Positions 43,617 through 52,024 of a stretch of DNA of 64,000 nt are shown here, in pieces. Under the pieces are notes generated by a model. It was given only the letters and a program-made list of their open reading frames with translations. It was not told the origin of the DNA and made no database searches. The translations under genes were made by a program, and so were the position numbers. Source of the DNA: Streptomyces sp. 3214.6 (GTDB lineage Bacteria > Actinomycetota > Actinomycetes > Streptomycetales > Streptomycetaceae); the NCBI RefSeq assembly GCF_900129855.1, contig NZ_LT670819.1:5518001-5582000 (forward strand), written 5' to 3'. How positions within the stretch are numbered: position 1 is the stretch's first letter; each line of letters begins with the position of its first letter.

Positions 43617-44639
43617 ATGCGTTTCCAACTGACGGAAGATCAGCGAGCGCTGCGGGACGGCGTACGGGGGCTGCTGGCGCGCCGCTTCGACCGTACGGCG
43701 CTGCGGGCCGCCGTGGACCGGCCGGGGCGGCTGGACCGGGCGCTGTGGCGGGAGCTGGGGGCGGCCGGGTTCTTCGCCCTGCGGCTGCCCGAGGCGGACG
43801 GCGGGGTCGGACTGGGGCTCCCCGAAGCGGTGTTGGCGTTCGAGGAGGCGGGCCGAGCCCTGCTCCCCGGCCCGCTGATCGCCACCCACCTCGCGGCAGG
43901 ACACGTGCCCGGCGCGGCCGAGGGGGAGACAGTCGTCGCGGCGGCGGACGGCGGCGGGATGGTGGAGTGGCTGACGGAGGCGGACGTCGTCCTCGCGGGT
44001 AGCGCGGGTAGCGCGGGTAGCGGGGGTAGCGCGGGTAGCGGGGGTGCTGGGGGAGCCGGCGACTTCAAGGATCTCGAGTGCCTCATGGGCTTCACGGGCC
44101 TCACGGGCTTCGAGAGGCTGAAGGACGTCGAGGGGGCCGTGCGGGTGCGGTCGGTGGACCCGCTGACGCCGCTGCACCGGGTCAAGGCGTGCGGCGCGGG
44201 CGCATCGGTCGCCGTGGACCCGGTCGCCGTCCTCCTCACCGCCGCGGAGCAGGTCGGCACGGCCACGCGCGCGTGCGAGCTGGCCGTGCAACACGCCCGG
44301 GCGCGCGAGCAGTTCGGACAGCCGATCGGGGCCTTCCAGGCGGTCAAGCAGCTGTGCGCGGAGCTGCTGGTGCGGGTCGAGGTGGCCCGCGCGGCGCTCT
44401 ACGCGGCCGCCGTCACCGCCGAACCGGCCGACATCGCGGCGGCCCGGCTCCTCGCCGACGAGGCCGCCGTGCGCGGTGCGCGCGACTGCCTCCAGGTGCA
44501 CGGCGGCATGGGTTTCACCTGGGAGTCGGACGTACATCTGCTGCTCAAGAGGGCTTGGACGCGCACCCGACGTGCGGGGGCGACTACGGAGAGTGAGGAA
44601 CTGCTCGCGGGTGACTTGCTGTCAAAGGTGGGCCGTTGA
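43617..44639 (+). CDS. Acyl-CoA dehydrogenase, smaller subunit, with a GSA-repeat insert
   Basis: The 340-residue protein matches the acyl-CoA dehydrogenase fold: N-terminal QLTEDQRALRDGVRGLLARR, C-terminal helical domain with HARAREQFGQPIGAFQAVKQ and LQVHGGMGFTWESDVHLLLK. The middle beta-domain is shortened and contains a Gly/Ser/Ala tract (about 127-144) encoded by five 9-bp repeats. This is a strain-variable-looking insertion in a surface loop. It is probably the non-identical partner of the preceding dehydrogenase. It ends the amidohydrolase operon; the following 546 bp are non-coding. Confidence 0.88.
   Translation: MRFQLTEDQRALRDGVRGLLARRFDRTALRAAVDRPGRLDRALWRELGAAGFFALRLPEADGGVGLGLPEAVLAFEEAGRALLPGPLIATHLAAGHVPGAAEGETVVAAADGGGMVEWLTEADVVLAGSAGSAGSGGSAGSGGAGGAGDFKDLECLMGFTGLTGFERLKDVEGAVRVRSVDPLTPLHRVKACGAGASVAVDPVAVLLTAAEQVGTATRACELAVQHARAREQFGQPIGAFQAVKQLCAELLVRVEVARAALYAAAVTAEPADIAAARLLADEAAVRGARDCLQVHGGMGFTWESDVHLLLKRAWTRTRRAGATTESEELLAGDLLSKVGR
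43995..44048 (+). repeat. 9-bp tandem repeat (gcgggtagc) inside acyl-CoA dehydrogenase gene
   Basis: Units of nine bases run from 43995 to 44039 as gcgggtagc, with one g variant (gggggtagc), plus a degenerate sixth unit. They encode Gly-Ser-Ala/Gly repeats in frame, so copy-number changes keep the reading frame. Confidence 0.8.
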
Positions 44640-45185
44640 CCGTGTCCGACGCCCTCTGCCTGCGATGACGGCCAGGATGTCGGGCGGACGGTCGTACGGA
44701 TGTCGCGGATTGTGGCATACCGGAATCACGGAGCGTTGATATCGGGTTGTGTCCGATGCGTGACCCGTCACGGCCCGGAGTCGCCGCGTCGCTCCGGTAC
44801 CTTCTGTGGGATGCGAGTGGTTCCGAGCATGAGCCATGTCGGCGGTGCCCCTGGGGCGGTGCCGGATTCGGCGGTGCGCGCCGCCACTTGCTGGGCGGAC
44901 GGCCGATTGACCCCCGCCTGTTCGACTCCCCGCGACGAGCGTCGCACAGTATGCCGCACGGGTACTCCTTCGCGCTGGAATATGCCCGAAGCGCTTGTTG
45001 AGGTGACTGTACGTCAACCAAGCTGTCTCGTAAGGGATTCACGTTCCGTCACCCTGCCTCTGGCTGTTGTTCTGGCCATGCAGAAAATGGCTACGATCGT
45101 GGCCCCCGTCGTCATGGTGCACACGCGGCTCGCGTGGCTTGCGTGGCGCACGGCCATGTGTCCGCCGGTTCGGATGGTGTGAGCG
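44640..45185. other. Intergenic region upstream of HATPase gene
   Basis: These 546 bp show no gene with a family match. A frame from 44700 to 45182 is open, but its composition is not protein-like. A 34-codon ORF (45078-45182, MQKMATIVAPVVMVHTRLAW...) directly precedes the HATPase gene; a conserved short leader cannot be excluded. A promoter-like TTGTTC-N19-TACGAT lies at 45067-45097. The sequence is mildly AT-enriched from 44990 to 45110. Confidence 0.4.
45067..45097 (+). promoter_or_regulatory. Candidate promoter of HATPase gene
   Basis: TTGTTC (45067-45072) and TACGAT (45092-45097) are spaced by 19 bp, slightly wide. The site is about 90 bp upstream of the HATPase start and within the only AT-richer part of the gap. 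Confidence 0.3.
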
Positions 45186-45731
45186 GTGCAGGTGCTTAAG
45201 GTGCAGCTGGAGATCCGGCCCGACCCCGCTGAGGTGGGGCGCGCCCGGAGGTGGGCCCGTTCGCGTCTTGCCGGGTCCGGGATAGGGGACGAGGAGCCGC
45301 TCGCCGAGACGCTGATCCTGCTCGTCTCCGAACTGGTCACCAACGCCGTGGTGCACACCGGCTGTCCGGCCGTGCTGAGGCTGTCCCTGCCGTCCGTGTC
45401 GGAGGGCGAGGCGGCCGACGACCCGGCCGAACCGTCCATCGTCCGCCTGGAGGTGGCCGACATCAGCGACCGGGCCCCCGTGCCCCGGTGTGCCGGTGAC
45501 GACGCGACCGGCGGCCGCGGCCTGGCCCTCGTGGACGGGCTCGCGGACCGCTGGGGGTGGAGCGTCGAGGGCGCGGGCAAGCGGATCTGGTGCGAACTGG
45601 ACCGCTGCGCCGGGTCCGACGCGGCCGCGGTGGGTCACGGGAGCGCGGTGGGCCACGAGAACGCGACGGAGTGCGCGAGCGCGGCCGGCCAGGAGTCGGC
45701 CTGCGAAGGGTTCGCCTTCGAGGTGGTCTGA
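45186..45731 (+). CDS. ATP-binding protein, anti-sigma/RsbW-type HATPase_c
   Basis: The 181-residue protein has the GHKL ATPase core: N-box ETLILLVSELVTNAVVHTG, and a G-box in DATGGRGLALVDGLADRWGW. It ends with an Ala/Gly/His-rich tail (140-181) that is not part of the fold. Such proteins are serine kinases or anti-sigma factors in partner-switching systems. The STAS protein at 38.5 kb is a possible but unproven substrate. GTG 45186 or 45192 may start translation. Confidence 0.87.
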   Translation: MQVLKVQLEIRPDPAEVGRARRWARSRLAGSGIGDEEPLAETLILLVSELVTNAVVHTGCPAVLRLSLPSVSEGEAADDPAEPSIVRLEVADISDRAPVPRCAGDDATGGRGLALVDGLADRWGWSVEGAGKRIWCELDRCAGSDAAAVGHGSAVGHENATECASAAGQESACEGFAFEVV

Positions 45732-46204
45732 GCGGATCGGGTGTTCCTCGGGGTCCTCCCTCCTGATGGGCGCACGGCGCGGGGGGTTCGGCAGGTTGTG
45801 GAGCACGGGCGCAGAAAGCGCTGTCGGCCTTGGCCGGTCAGGGGTCGGTGCGCCTGCCTGTGCTTCCGTGCGCGGGCATCGCAAATAGGGCATAAGTAAT
45901 AAATCTCCGTCCGGGTGTTGACGTGGCGTGTCCGTTTGATCACGCTTGTGGTCAGCGATTCGCCGTGAGGGGACGACGAGGGCTTCGGTGACGGAGGCCC
46001 TCGCCGAGTGTGGGTCGCGATTCGGCGTCGGTTCCCTCAGGGCCGAGGGGAGTCGATGGGGCCCCCGCTCGAGGGAAGCCGAGGGTGGGGGGTACGCCGA
46101 GTCGGATGGCGGTGCGCGGTGCCGTGCTCGGGGCGGGCAGCTGCGCGCCGCCAGCCGACGTTGTACGTGGATTTCGGGGCTTGGCGTTCGGGCGTTCGTG
46201 GTGT
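45732..46204. other. Convergent intergenic region with hairpins and an AT-rich island
   Basis: These 473 bp separate converging genes and are larger than usual for that orientation. They contain an AT-rich stretch (45884-45912, aaatagggcataagtaataa) unlike the flanks, and TTGACG at 45919. Two hairpins follow: CGAGGGC/GCCCTCG (45977-45983 and 45997-46003) and TTCCCTC/GAGGGAA (46032-46038 and 46071-46077). A small RNA or remnant promoter is possible; no protein gene is supported. Confidence 0.4.
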
Positions 46205-47131
46205 TCAGAGAACGGCCACCGGGGCCACCGGAGTTCCCGTTCCGCCGACGAACGGCTCGGGCATCGCCGACAGCAGGAACGCATACCGGCCCGTTTCTCC
46301 ACAGGCTGTGGACAACTCTTCGAGATTCCAGTTCTGGCCCTGCAGCATCCCCATCTCCACGAGGTGGAGCGCGTGCACGGGCAGCCACAGATCGTCGATC
46401 TCGGGCGGGAAGATCTCGAAGGTCAGGGTGTCGTTGGCGACGGCGGCCACATCGCGCGCGTGGAACCACTCCGGGGTGCGGACCGACAACCCCGGCGAGG
46501 GGAACCCGTACCCCTGCTTGTCCCCGGCCAGATAGACCTGGACCTGCCCGGTCCGTACGAGCACGATGTCACCCGCACGCACGCGCGTACCGCCCAGTTC
46601 CTCGGCCGCCTCCAAGTCCTCCGGGGTGACCGCGTGCCCGCCCGCCAGCCGGTCGACGCCACGCGCGCGTGCCACGTCGAGCAGCACCCCGCGCGAGACG
46701 ACGTGCCGCGCCTTGTCGATGCCGCTGAACTCGGCCCCGCCGTGCGCGGTGACGGTGGCGGCCGGACGGCCGTTGTAGAGCTTCCCCGAGTGCGAGACGT
46801 GCGGCAGCGCGTCCCAATGGGTGCCCGCCTGCAGGCCCATCGTCACGGCGTCGTCGGAGCAGGCCACCGTGCCCGGGCCGAAGATCTCCTGGTTGATCTG
46901 CACCATGGCGTGCAGGGGGTTGACCCGGCCCGGGATCAGCCCGCTCTGCACGCCGTCCTCCCGCAGGGGCAGCGCGAGCGGCACGCGGCGGCCGGTGCGG
47001 ACCTCGGCGACGGCCGCGCGGACGACGTCGTCGGTGACGAGGTTCAGCGTGCCGATCTCGTCGTCGGCCCCCCAGCGCCCCCAGTTGTTGACGCGCTTCG
47101 CGATGTCGTGGAACTCGACCGGCAGTGTCAT
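46205..47131 (-). CDS. Cyclase family protein (kynurenine formamidase-like hydrolase)
   Basis: The 308-residue protein belongs to the metal-dependent cyclase/formamidase fold. The signature GLQAGTHWDALPHVSHSG near residue 90 supplies the H-x-D...H metal ligands. Later blocks are RHVVSRGVLLDVARARGVD, AGDIVLVRTGQ and EIDDLWLPVHALHLVEMGM. Members hydrolyse cyclic or N-formyl substrates; in catabolic clusters they can open rings. ATG 47131 has GGGGAGG upstream. It is divergent from the SDR operon, and a dyad operator lies in the 102-bp gap. Confidence 0.88.
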   Translation of the reverse strand: MTLPVEFHDIAKRVNNWGRWGADDEIGTLNLVTDDVVRAAVAEVRTGRRVPLALPLREDGVQSGLIPGRVNPLHAMVQINQEIFGPGTVACSDDAVTMGLQAGTHWDALPHVSHSGKLYNGRPAATVTAHGGAEFSGIDKARHVVSRGVLLDVARARGVDRLAGGHAVTPEDLEAAEELGGTRVRAGDIVLVRTGQVQVYLAGDKQGYGFPSPGLSVRTPEWFHARDVAAVANDTLTFEIFPPEIDDLWLPVHALHLVEMGMLQGQNWNLEELSTACGETGRYAFLLSAMPEPFVGGTGTPVAPVAVL

Positions 47132-47196
47132 TCCATGCCTCCCCGGGGCTTGTCCCCGACCGACTGACGGGTCAACCTGTACCTCGCAACCCAAAT

Positions 47197-47211
47197 CTAA
47201 CGGTCCGTCAG
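47197..47211. promoter_or_regulatory. Operator dyad between cyclase and SDR genes
   Basis: CTAACGGTCCGTCAG, extended as TCTAACGGTCCGTCAGA, is a nearly perfect 17-bp dyad of the window-wide CTGAC-N5-GTCAG type. It lies 66 bp before the cyclase start and 22 bp before the SDR start, so it could control both directions. Confidence 0.55.
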
Positions 47212-47233
47212 AAACTCTGGGAGGGGGCCGGGC

Positions 47234-48145
47234 GTGGGGAACTTCTTGGCCGGCAAGGTCGTCGCCGTCACGGGGGCAGGGCGTGGCATCGGACGGGCGG
47301 TGGCGCTTGCGGCGGCAGCGCAGGGCGCGCGGGTCGTCGTCAACGACTACGGCGTGGGCGTGGACGGTGCCGCGCCCACGAGCGAGGTCGCCGAGTCAGT
47401 CGTCAAGGAGATCGAGGCGGCGGGCGGCGAGGCGGTCGCCGTCGCCGACGACATCTCGACGATGGCGGGCGGACAGCGGGTCGTCGACACCGCGCTGGCG
47501 TCGTACGGGCGGCTCGACGGGGTCGTGTGCGGGGCCGGGATCCTGCGCGAGCGGATGCTGTTCAACATGTCCGAGGAGGAGTGGGATCCGGTCGTCGCCA
47601 CCCATCTGAAGGGCACGTTCACCGTGTTCCGGGCGGCGTCGGCGGTGATGCGGGGGCAGCGCGCGGGCACGTTGATCGGGTTCACCAGCGGCAACCACCA
47701 GGGCTCGGTGTCCCAGGCCAACTACAGCGCGGCCAAGGGCGGGATCATCTCGCTAGTGCGGAGCGCCGCGCTGGGCCTGCACCGGTACGGGGTGACCGCG
47801 AACGCGGTCGCTCCGGTCGCGCGGACGCGGATGTCCGCGGGGGTGCCCATGGAGTTGACGGAGATCGGGGAGCCGGAGGACGTGGCCGCGTTCGTGGTGT
47901 ACCTGCTGTCGGACCGGGCTCGGGACGCGGGCGTGACGGGGCAGGTCTACACGGTGGCCGGGCCGAAGATCGCCGTGTGGGCGCAGCCGCGGGAACTCCG
48001 TGCGGCGTACGCCCCCGGCGGTTGGACGGCCGAGACGATCGCGGAGTCCTTGCCGGGGACGGTGGGAGTGGATCCGATGCCGATGCTCGCGCGGTTGGAG
48101 GAAATGGCCCGGGCCGCGCGGGAAGGGGCCCGGCCGAACCGGTGA
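47234..48145 (+). CDS. SDR family oxidoreductase (hydroxyacyl-CoA dehydrogenase-like)
   Basis: The 303-residue protein has the classical SDR nucleotide site VAVTGAGRGIGRAVALAAAA (TGxxxGIG) and the catalytic Tyr/Lys pair in SQANYSAAKGG. The segment VVVNDYGVGVDGAAP resembles the dehydrogenase unit of peroxisomal multifunctional enzyme type 2, which oxidises 3-hydroxyacyl-CoA. That role fits the flanking acyl-CoA dehydrogenases. A ~50-residue C-terminal extension follows the core. GTG 47234 has a strong purine-rich ribosome site (GGGAGGGGG). Confidence 0.88.
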   Translation: MGNFLAGKVVAVTGAGRGIGRAVALAAAAQGARVVVNDYGVGVDGAAPTSEVAESVVKEIEAAGGEAVAVADDISTMAGGQRVVDTALASYGRLDGVVCGAGILRERMLFNMSEEEWDPVVATHLKGTFTVFRAASAVMRGQRAGTLIGFTSGNHQGSVSQANYSAAKGGIISLVRSAALGLHRYGVTANAVAPVARTRMSAGVPMELTEIGEPEDVAAFVVYLLSDRARDAGVTGQVYTVAGPKIAVWAQPRELRAAYAPGGWTAETIAESLPGTVGVDPMPMLARLEEMARAAREGARPNR

Positions 48146-48273
48146 ACGTGCCTGGTCTCGTCTGTCGGGTGCGGGTCGCGCGTGGCTGGTCGCGCCCACG
48201 CGGCGGAGCCGCACATCGATACAGTCCCGCGCCCCTGGGCGGGTTGCACCTGCCCCGGCTCAAGGAGCTGAAC

Positions 48274-49428
48274 GTGGATTTCGCTTTTACCTCCGCGGAC
48301 GACGAGTTCCGCGCGGAAGCGCGTGCGTGGCTTGCGGCGAGCGCCCCGCACGCCGCCGATCGTCGTGCCTGGGAACGTACCCTCGGTGCGGCTGGGTGGA
48401 TCGGGCTCGGGTGGTCGAAGGGCGGGTTCGGCAACCGGACCGGAACCCTCACCCAACAGGTCGCCTGGGCCGAGGAGTACGCGCGGTCGGGGGCCCCGCC
48501 CCGCTCCGGGCACATCGGGGAGAACCTGCTCGCGCCGACCCTCCTCGCGCACGGCACGGCGGAGCAGAAATCACGCTTCCTGCCGCCGATCGCCGCCGGC
48601 GCCGAGCTGTGGTGCCAGGGGTACAGCGAGCCGGGTGCCGGGTCGGACCTCGCCGGAGTCCGGACGAGAGCCGAACTCGCCCCCGACGGGCGGTCGTATC
48701 GCGTCACCGGGCAGAAGATCTGGACCTCGCTCGCCCATGAGGCCGACTGGTGCTTCGTGCTGGCGCGGACCGATCCGGAGTCCACGCGTCATCGCGGGCT
48801 GAGCTTCCTTCTCGTGCCCATGGACCAGCCGGGGCGGATCGAGGTGCGGCCCATTCGGCAGCTGACCGGGACCAGTGAGTTCAACGAGGTCTTCTTCGAG
48901 GGGGCGCACGCGCGCGCGGAGCACGTCGTGGGTGCGCGGGGCGACGGCTGGCGGGTCGCGATGGGTCTCCTCGGCTTCGAGCGCGGGGTGTCGACCCTCG
49001 CCCAGCAGATCGGCTTCGCCGAGGAGCTGGGGCGGGTGGTGCGTACGGCCGTCGAGACGGGCGCGGCCGACGACCCCGTCGTACGCGATCGGCTGGTGCG
49101 GCTGTGGGCCGAGCTGCGCACCATGCGGTGGAACGCGTTGCGGACGCTGGGGGGCTCCGGCGGGCCGGGCGCGCCGAGCGTGGCCAAGCTGCTGTGGGCG
49201 GGCTGGCATCAGCGGCTGGGGGAGGTGGCGGTGCAGGTACGGGGGGCGGCGGCGGGCGTCGGACCGGTGGACTGGTCGCCGTCCTCGCCGTACGAACTCG
49301 ACGACGAGCAGTACCTGTTCCTGTTCTCCCGGGCCGACACGATCTACGGCGGCTCGGACCAGATCCAGCGCACGATCATCGCCGAGCGGGTGCTCGGCCT
49401 GCCCAGAGAGCGCAAGGGGGTCGTCTGA
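48274..49428 (+). CDS. Acyl-CoA dehydrogenase
   Basis: The 384-residue flavoenzyme shows WCQGYSEPGAGSDLAGVRTR (FAD/substrate domain), RVTGQKIWTSLAHEADWCF and a C-terminal YGGSDQIQRTIIAERVLGLP. It is the third dehydrogenase of the cluster and most similar in layout to the 42.5-kb gene. It lies in an operon with the SDR upstream (128-bp gap), and its stop overlaps the alcohol dehydrogenase start. GTG 48274 has AAGGAG six bases upstream; the long open frame before it is not coding. Confidence 0.92.
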   Translation: MDFAFTSADDEFRAEARAWLAASAPHAADRRAWERTLGAAGWIGLGWSKGGFGNRTGTLTQQVAWAEEYARSGAPPRSGHIGENLLAPTLLAHGTAEQKSRFLPPIAAGAELWCQGYSEPGAGSDLAGVRTRAELAPDGRSYRVTGQKIWTSLAHEADWCFVLARTDPESTRHRGLSFLLVPMDQPGRIEVRPIRQLTGTSEFNEVFFEGAHARAEHVVGARGDGWRVAMGLLGFERGVSTLAQQIGFAEELGRVVRTAVETGAADDPVVRDRLVRLWAELRTMRWNALRTLGGSGGPGAPSVAKLLWAGWHQRLGEVAVQVRGAAAGVGPVDWSPSSPYELDDEQYLFLFSRADTIYGGSDQIQRTIIAERVLGLPRERKGVV

Positions 49429-50477
49429 TGCGAGGCGTGGTGTTCGACGGGAAGCGGGCCGAGGTCGTCGACGATCTGGAGGTGCGGGATCCGGGGCCGG
49501 GCGAGGTGCTGGTCGCGATCTCGGCGGCGGGGCTGTGCCACAGCGACCTGTCGGTCGTCGACGGGACGATTCCCTTCCCGGCTCCTGTCGTCCTCGGGCA
49601 TGAGGGCGCGGGCGTGGTGGAGGCGGTCGGCGCGGGCGTCACACATGTCGTCCCCGGGGACCATGTCGCGCTGTCCACGCTCGCCAACTGCGGTGCCTGC
49701 GCCGAGTGCGACCGCGGCCGGCCGACCATGTGCCGGCAGGCCATCGGACGCCCGCAGAAGCCGTTCACGCGCGCGGGGAGTCCGCTGTACCAGTTCGCGG
49801 CCAACTCCGCGTTCGCCGAGCGGACCGTCGTCAAGGCCGTGCAGGCGGTGCGCATCCCGAAGGACATCCCGCTGACGTCCGCCGCACTCATCGGATGCGG
49901 GGTGCTGACCGGCGTCGGGGCCGTGCTCAACCGCGCGCGGGTGGGGCACGGGGAGAGCGTCGTCGTCATCGGGACGGGCGGGATCGGGCTCAACGTGCTG
50001 CAGGGGGCGCGGATCGCGGGGGCACTGCGGATCGTCGCGGTGGACTCCAATCCGGCGAAGGAGGCGGTGGCGCGGCAGTTCGGGGCGACCGACTTCCTGA
50101 CGTCCACGGCGGGCGTGCGGGACCTGCTGCCGACGGGTGCGGACCATGTCTTCGAGTGCGTCGGACGGGTCGAGCTGATCCGGGCGGCGATCGACCTGCT
50201 CGACCGGCGCGGGCAGGCGGTGCTGCTCGGGGTGCCGCCCGCGACCGCCGAGGCGTCCTTCCTCGTCTCCTCGCTGTTCCTGGACAAGGCGATCCTGGGC
50301 TGCCGCTACGGTGCCTCACGGCCCCAGCGGGACGTGGCCCTCTACGCCGAGCTGTACCGCGAGGGCCGACTGCTGCTCGACGAACTCGTCACGCAGACCT
50401 ATCCCGTCGAGGACTTCGAGAAGGCGACGGCGGACGCGGAGGCGGGGCGGGTGGCGCGAGGGGTACTGACGTTCTAG
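49428..50477 (+). CDS. Zinc-dependent alcohol dehydrogenase (class III-like MDR)
   Basis: The 349-residue medium-chain dehydrogenase keeps the catalytic zinc ligands (GLCHSDL and LGHEGAGVV). It also keeps the structural zinc lobe with four cysteines (NCGACAECDRGRPTMC) and the NAD site VVVIGTGGIGLNVLQGARIA. It would oxidise an alcohol, or an aldehyde adduct, generated in the acyl-CoA pathway. It is coupled to the preceding acyl-CoA dehydrogenase by TGATG overlap and ends the operon. Confidence 0.92.
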   Translation: MRGVVFDGKRAEVVDDLEVRDPGPGEVLVAISAAGLCHSDLSVVDGTIPFPAPVVLGHEGAGVVEAVGAGVTHVVPGDHVALSTLANCGACAECDRGRPTMCRQAIGRPQKPFTRAGSPLYQFAANSAFAERTVVKAVQAVRIPKDIPLTSAALIGCGVLTGVGAVLNRARVGHGESVVVIGTGGIGLNVLQGARIAGALRIVAVDSNPAKEAVARQFGATDFLTSTAGVRDLLPTGADHVFECVGRVELIRAAIDLLDRRGQAVLLGVPPATAEASFLVSSLFLDKAILGCRYGASRPQRDVALYAELYREGRLLLDELVTQTYPVEDFEKATADAEAGRVARGVLTF

Positions 50478-50626
50478 CGGACGAGGACGTCGCGCTGACG
50501 GGCGGGCTGATGACGGGCGGGGTGGCGGGCGGGGTGACGCGCGGGCGGTCGGGCGGTCGGGCGGGGTTATCCACAGGCTCTGGAAAACGCGTGGGCGGTG
50601 TCAGTGGCAGCGCCTACGGTCGTTTC

Positions 50627-52024
50627 ATGAGCTACCGCGATGTCGCGTCCAAGCAGGTGCTGATCTGGGCCTGCACCGCTGTCGGCGCTCGTATGCCGGT
50701 TGCCATGGCCCCGTTGGCCCTGGTGTTCCTGGTGCGCGAGCGGCCCGGCGGCTACTCGCTGGGCGCGATGCTCGCGGCGGCGTATGTCATCGGTGAGATC
50801 GTGGGCGCTCCGGTTCTCGGGATGCGGCTGCGGTATGAGCGGGCCCGCCTGCACCTGGCTGCCGGGCTTGCGTGCGGGGCCGTCGGGTTCGCGGGACTGG
50901 GGGCCATACCGGGCGCGCATCCCGCCGTTCTCGGTGGGTTCGCGCTCGTGGCCGGGGCCGCTCCGGCCGCCGCCACCGGCGGGCTGCGCACGCTGCTCAC
51001 CACGCTGGTCCCGGAGCGGTCGGCGGCGCAGGCGCTTTCGGTCGAGTCGATGCTGACGGCCGGCGTGTGGGCCGCCTCGCCGGCCGCGGTAGCCGGGCTG
51101 GCCCTCGGCGTCGCGCCGCGCGTCCCGCTGCTGCTGGCCGCCGCCCTGATGGCGTCGTCGGTCACGGGCCTGTGGCTTCTGCCGGCCGCCTGGGGTGCGG
51201 ACCACCACGGCGGTGGCGGGACGCGACTGCGGGTGCTGGCCGGGGCCTGGCCGGTGTATGTCACGGGCGCGGCGAGTCTGGCCCTGCTCGGGCTGGCCGA
51301 ACTCGTCCTGCCGGCGCTGCTCGAACAGCGGGGCGTCGGGGTGGGCTGGTCGGGGCCGTTGCTGACCGGGATGGCGGTGGGCGGGGGGCTCGGCGGGTTC
51401 GTCTACGGGTTGCGGACCTGGCCGGGGCTGTTGCGCACCCGCAGCGTGGTGCTGATGGTGGGGACGTCGGTGTGTGTGACCCTCGCCGCGCTGATACCGG
51501 GCGCGGTCGGGATCGCGGCGGCGCTGGCCGTGGGCGGCACGCTCCAGACGGGCGCGATGCTCACCCGCAACCTCTCCCTGCGTGAGGCCCTGCCGGCGGG
51601 TGCCCTGGCCGCGGGCTACTCCGTCATGTACGCGGCGGCGGGGGCGGGTTACGCGGCGACGGGGTCGCTCGCCGGCGCTCTGCTCCAGGTGGTGGCGCCG
51701 TCGACCGCGATGCTGGCCGGGGTGGTGCTGACCCTGGCGCTGACCGTGCTCGGTTGGTGGGGCGAGATACGGCACGCCGACCGCTCAGCGCAGGGTGCCG
51801 ATCCCGCCGTGGCCTTCGCCGCCCCGGCCGGTTCCGCCGCCCCGGCCGGTTCCGCCGGCTTGGGTGGTTTCGAGGGCTCGGCCGCTTCTGCCGCTTGCGC
51901 CGGTTCCGTTGCTCCGGTTGTGCCCGGTCGTGCCGACTCGCGGGCCGCCGAGTCCCGGGCGGTCGGCTCCGGTTCGGAAGGTGCGGCGGTACGCGGTCGG
52001 GGTGACGCCGAGGGCCGCCTGTAG
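50627..52024 (+). CDS. MFS transporter with low-complexity C-terminal tail
   Basis: The 465-residue protein has about twelve hydrophobic helices, from WACTAVGARMPVAMAPLALV to TAMLAGVVLTLALTVLGWWG, ending near residue 382. An ~80-residue Ala/Gly/Ser tail follows, encoded in part by an exact 18-bp duplication (51821-51838 and 51839-51856). The tail overlaps the 3' end of the convergent GlxA-type regulator gene by 240 bp. The ancestral stop was therefore probably lost. The substrate is unknown. The 149-bp upstream gap is G-rich and holds a lone TTATCCACA. Confidence 0.8.
   Translation: MSYRDVASKQVLIWACTAVGARMPVAMAPLALVFLVRERPGGYSLGAMLAAAYVIGEIVGAPVLGMRLRYERARLHLAAGLACGAVGFAGLGAIPGAHPAVLGGFALVAGAAPAAATGGLRTLLTTLVPERSAAQALSVESMLTAGVWAASPAAVAGLALGVAPRVPLLLAAALMASSVTGLWLLPAAWGADHHGGGGTRLRVLAGAWPVYVTGAASLALLGLAELVLPALLEQRGVGVGWSGPLLTGMAVGGGLGGFVYGLRTWPGLLRTRSVVLMVGTSVCVTLAALIPGAVGIAAALAVGGTLQTGAMLTRNLSLREALPAGALAAGYSVMYAAAGAGYAATGSLAGALLQVVAPSTAMLAGVVLTLALTVLGWWGEIRHADRSAQGADPAVAFAAPAGSAAPAGSAGLGGFEGSAASAACAGSVAPVVPGRADSRAAESRAVGSGSEGAAVRGRGDAEGRL

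Noticed and set aside
44700..45182. 160-codon plus-strand frame before the HATPase gene
   Set aside because: No family-like pattern, several Cys/Arg-rich stretches, no good ribosome site. Treated as intergenic, with only its last 34 codons noted.
46303..46316. DnaA-box-like palindrome (tccacaggctgtggacaa) and TTATCCACA at 50565
   Set aside because: Both are isolated; the first is inside the cyclase coding sequence. An origin would show many clustered boxes next to dnaA/dnaN, which are absent.
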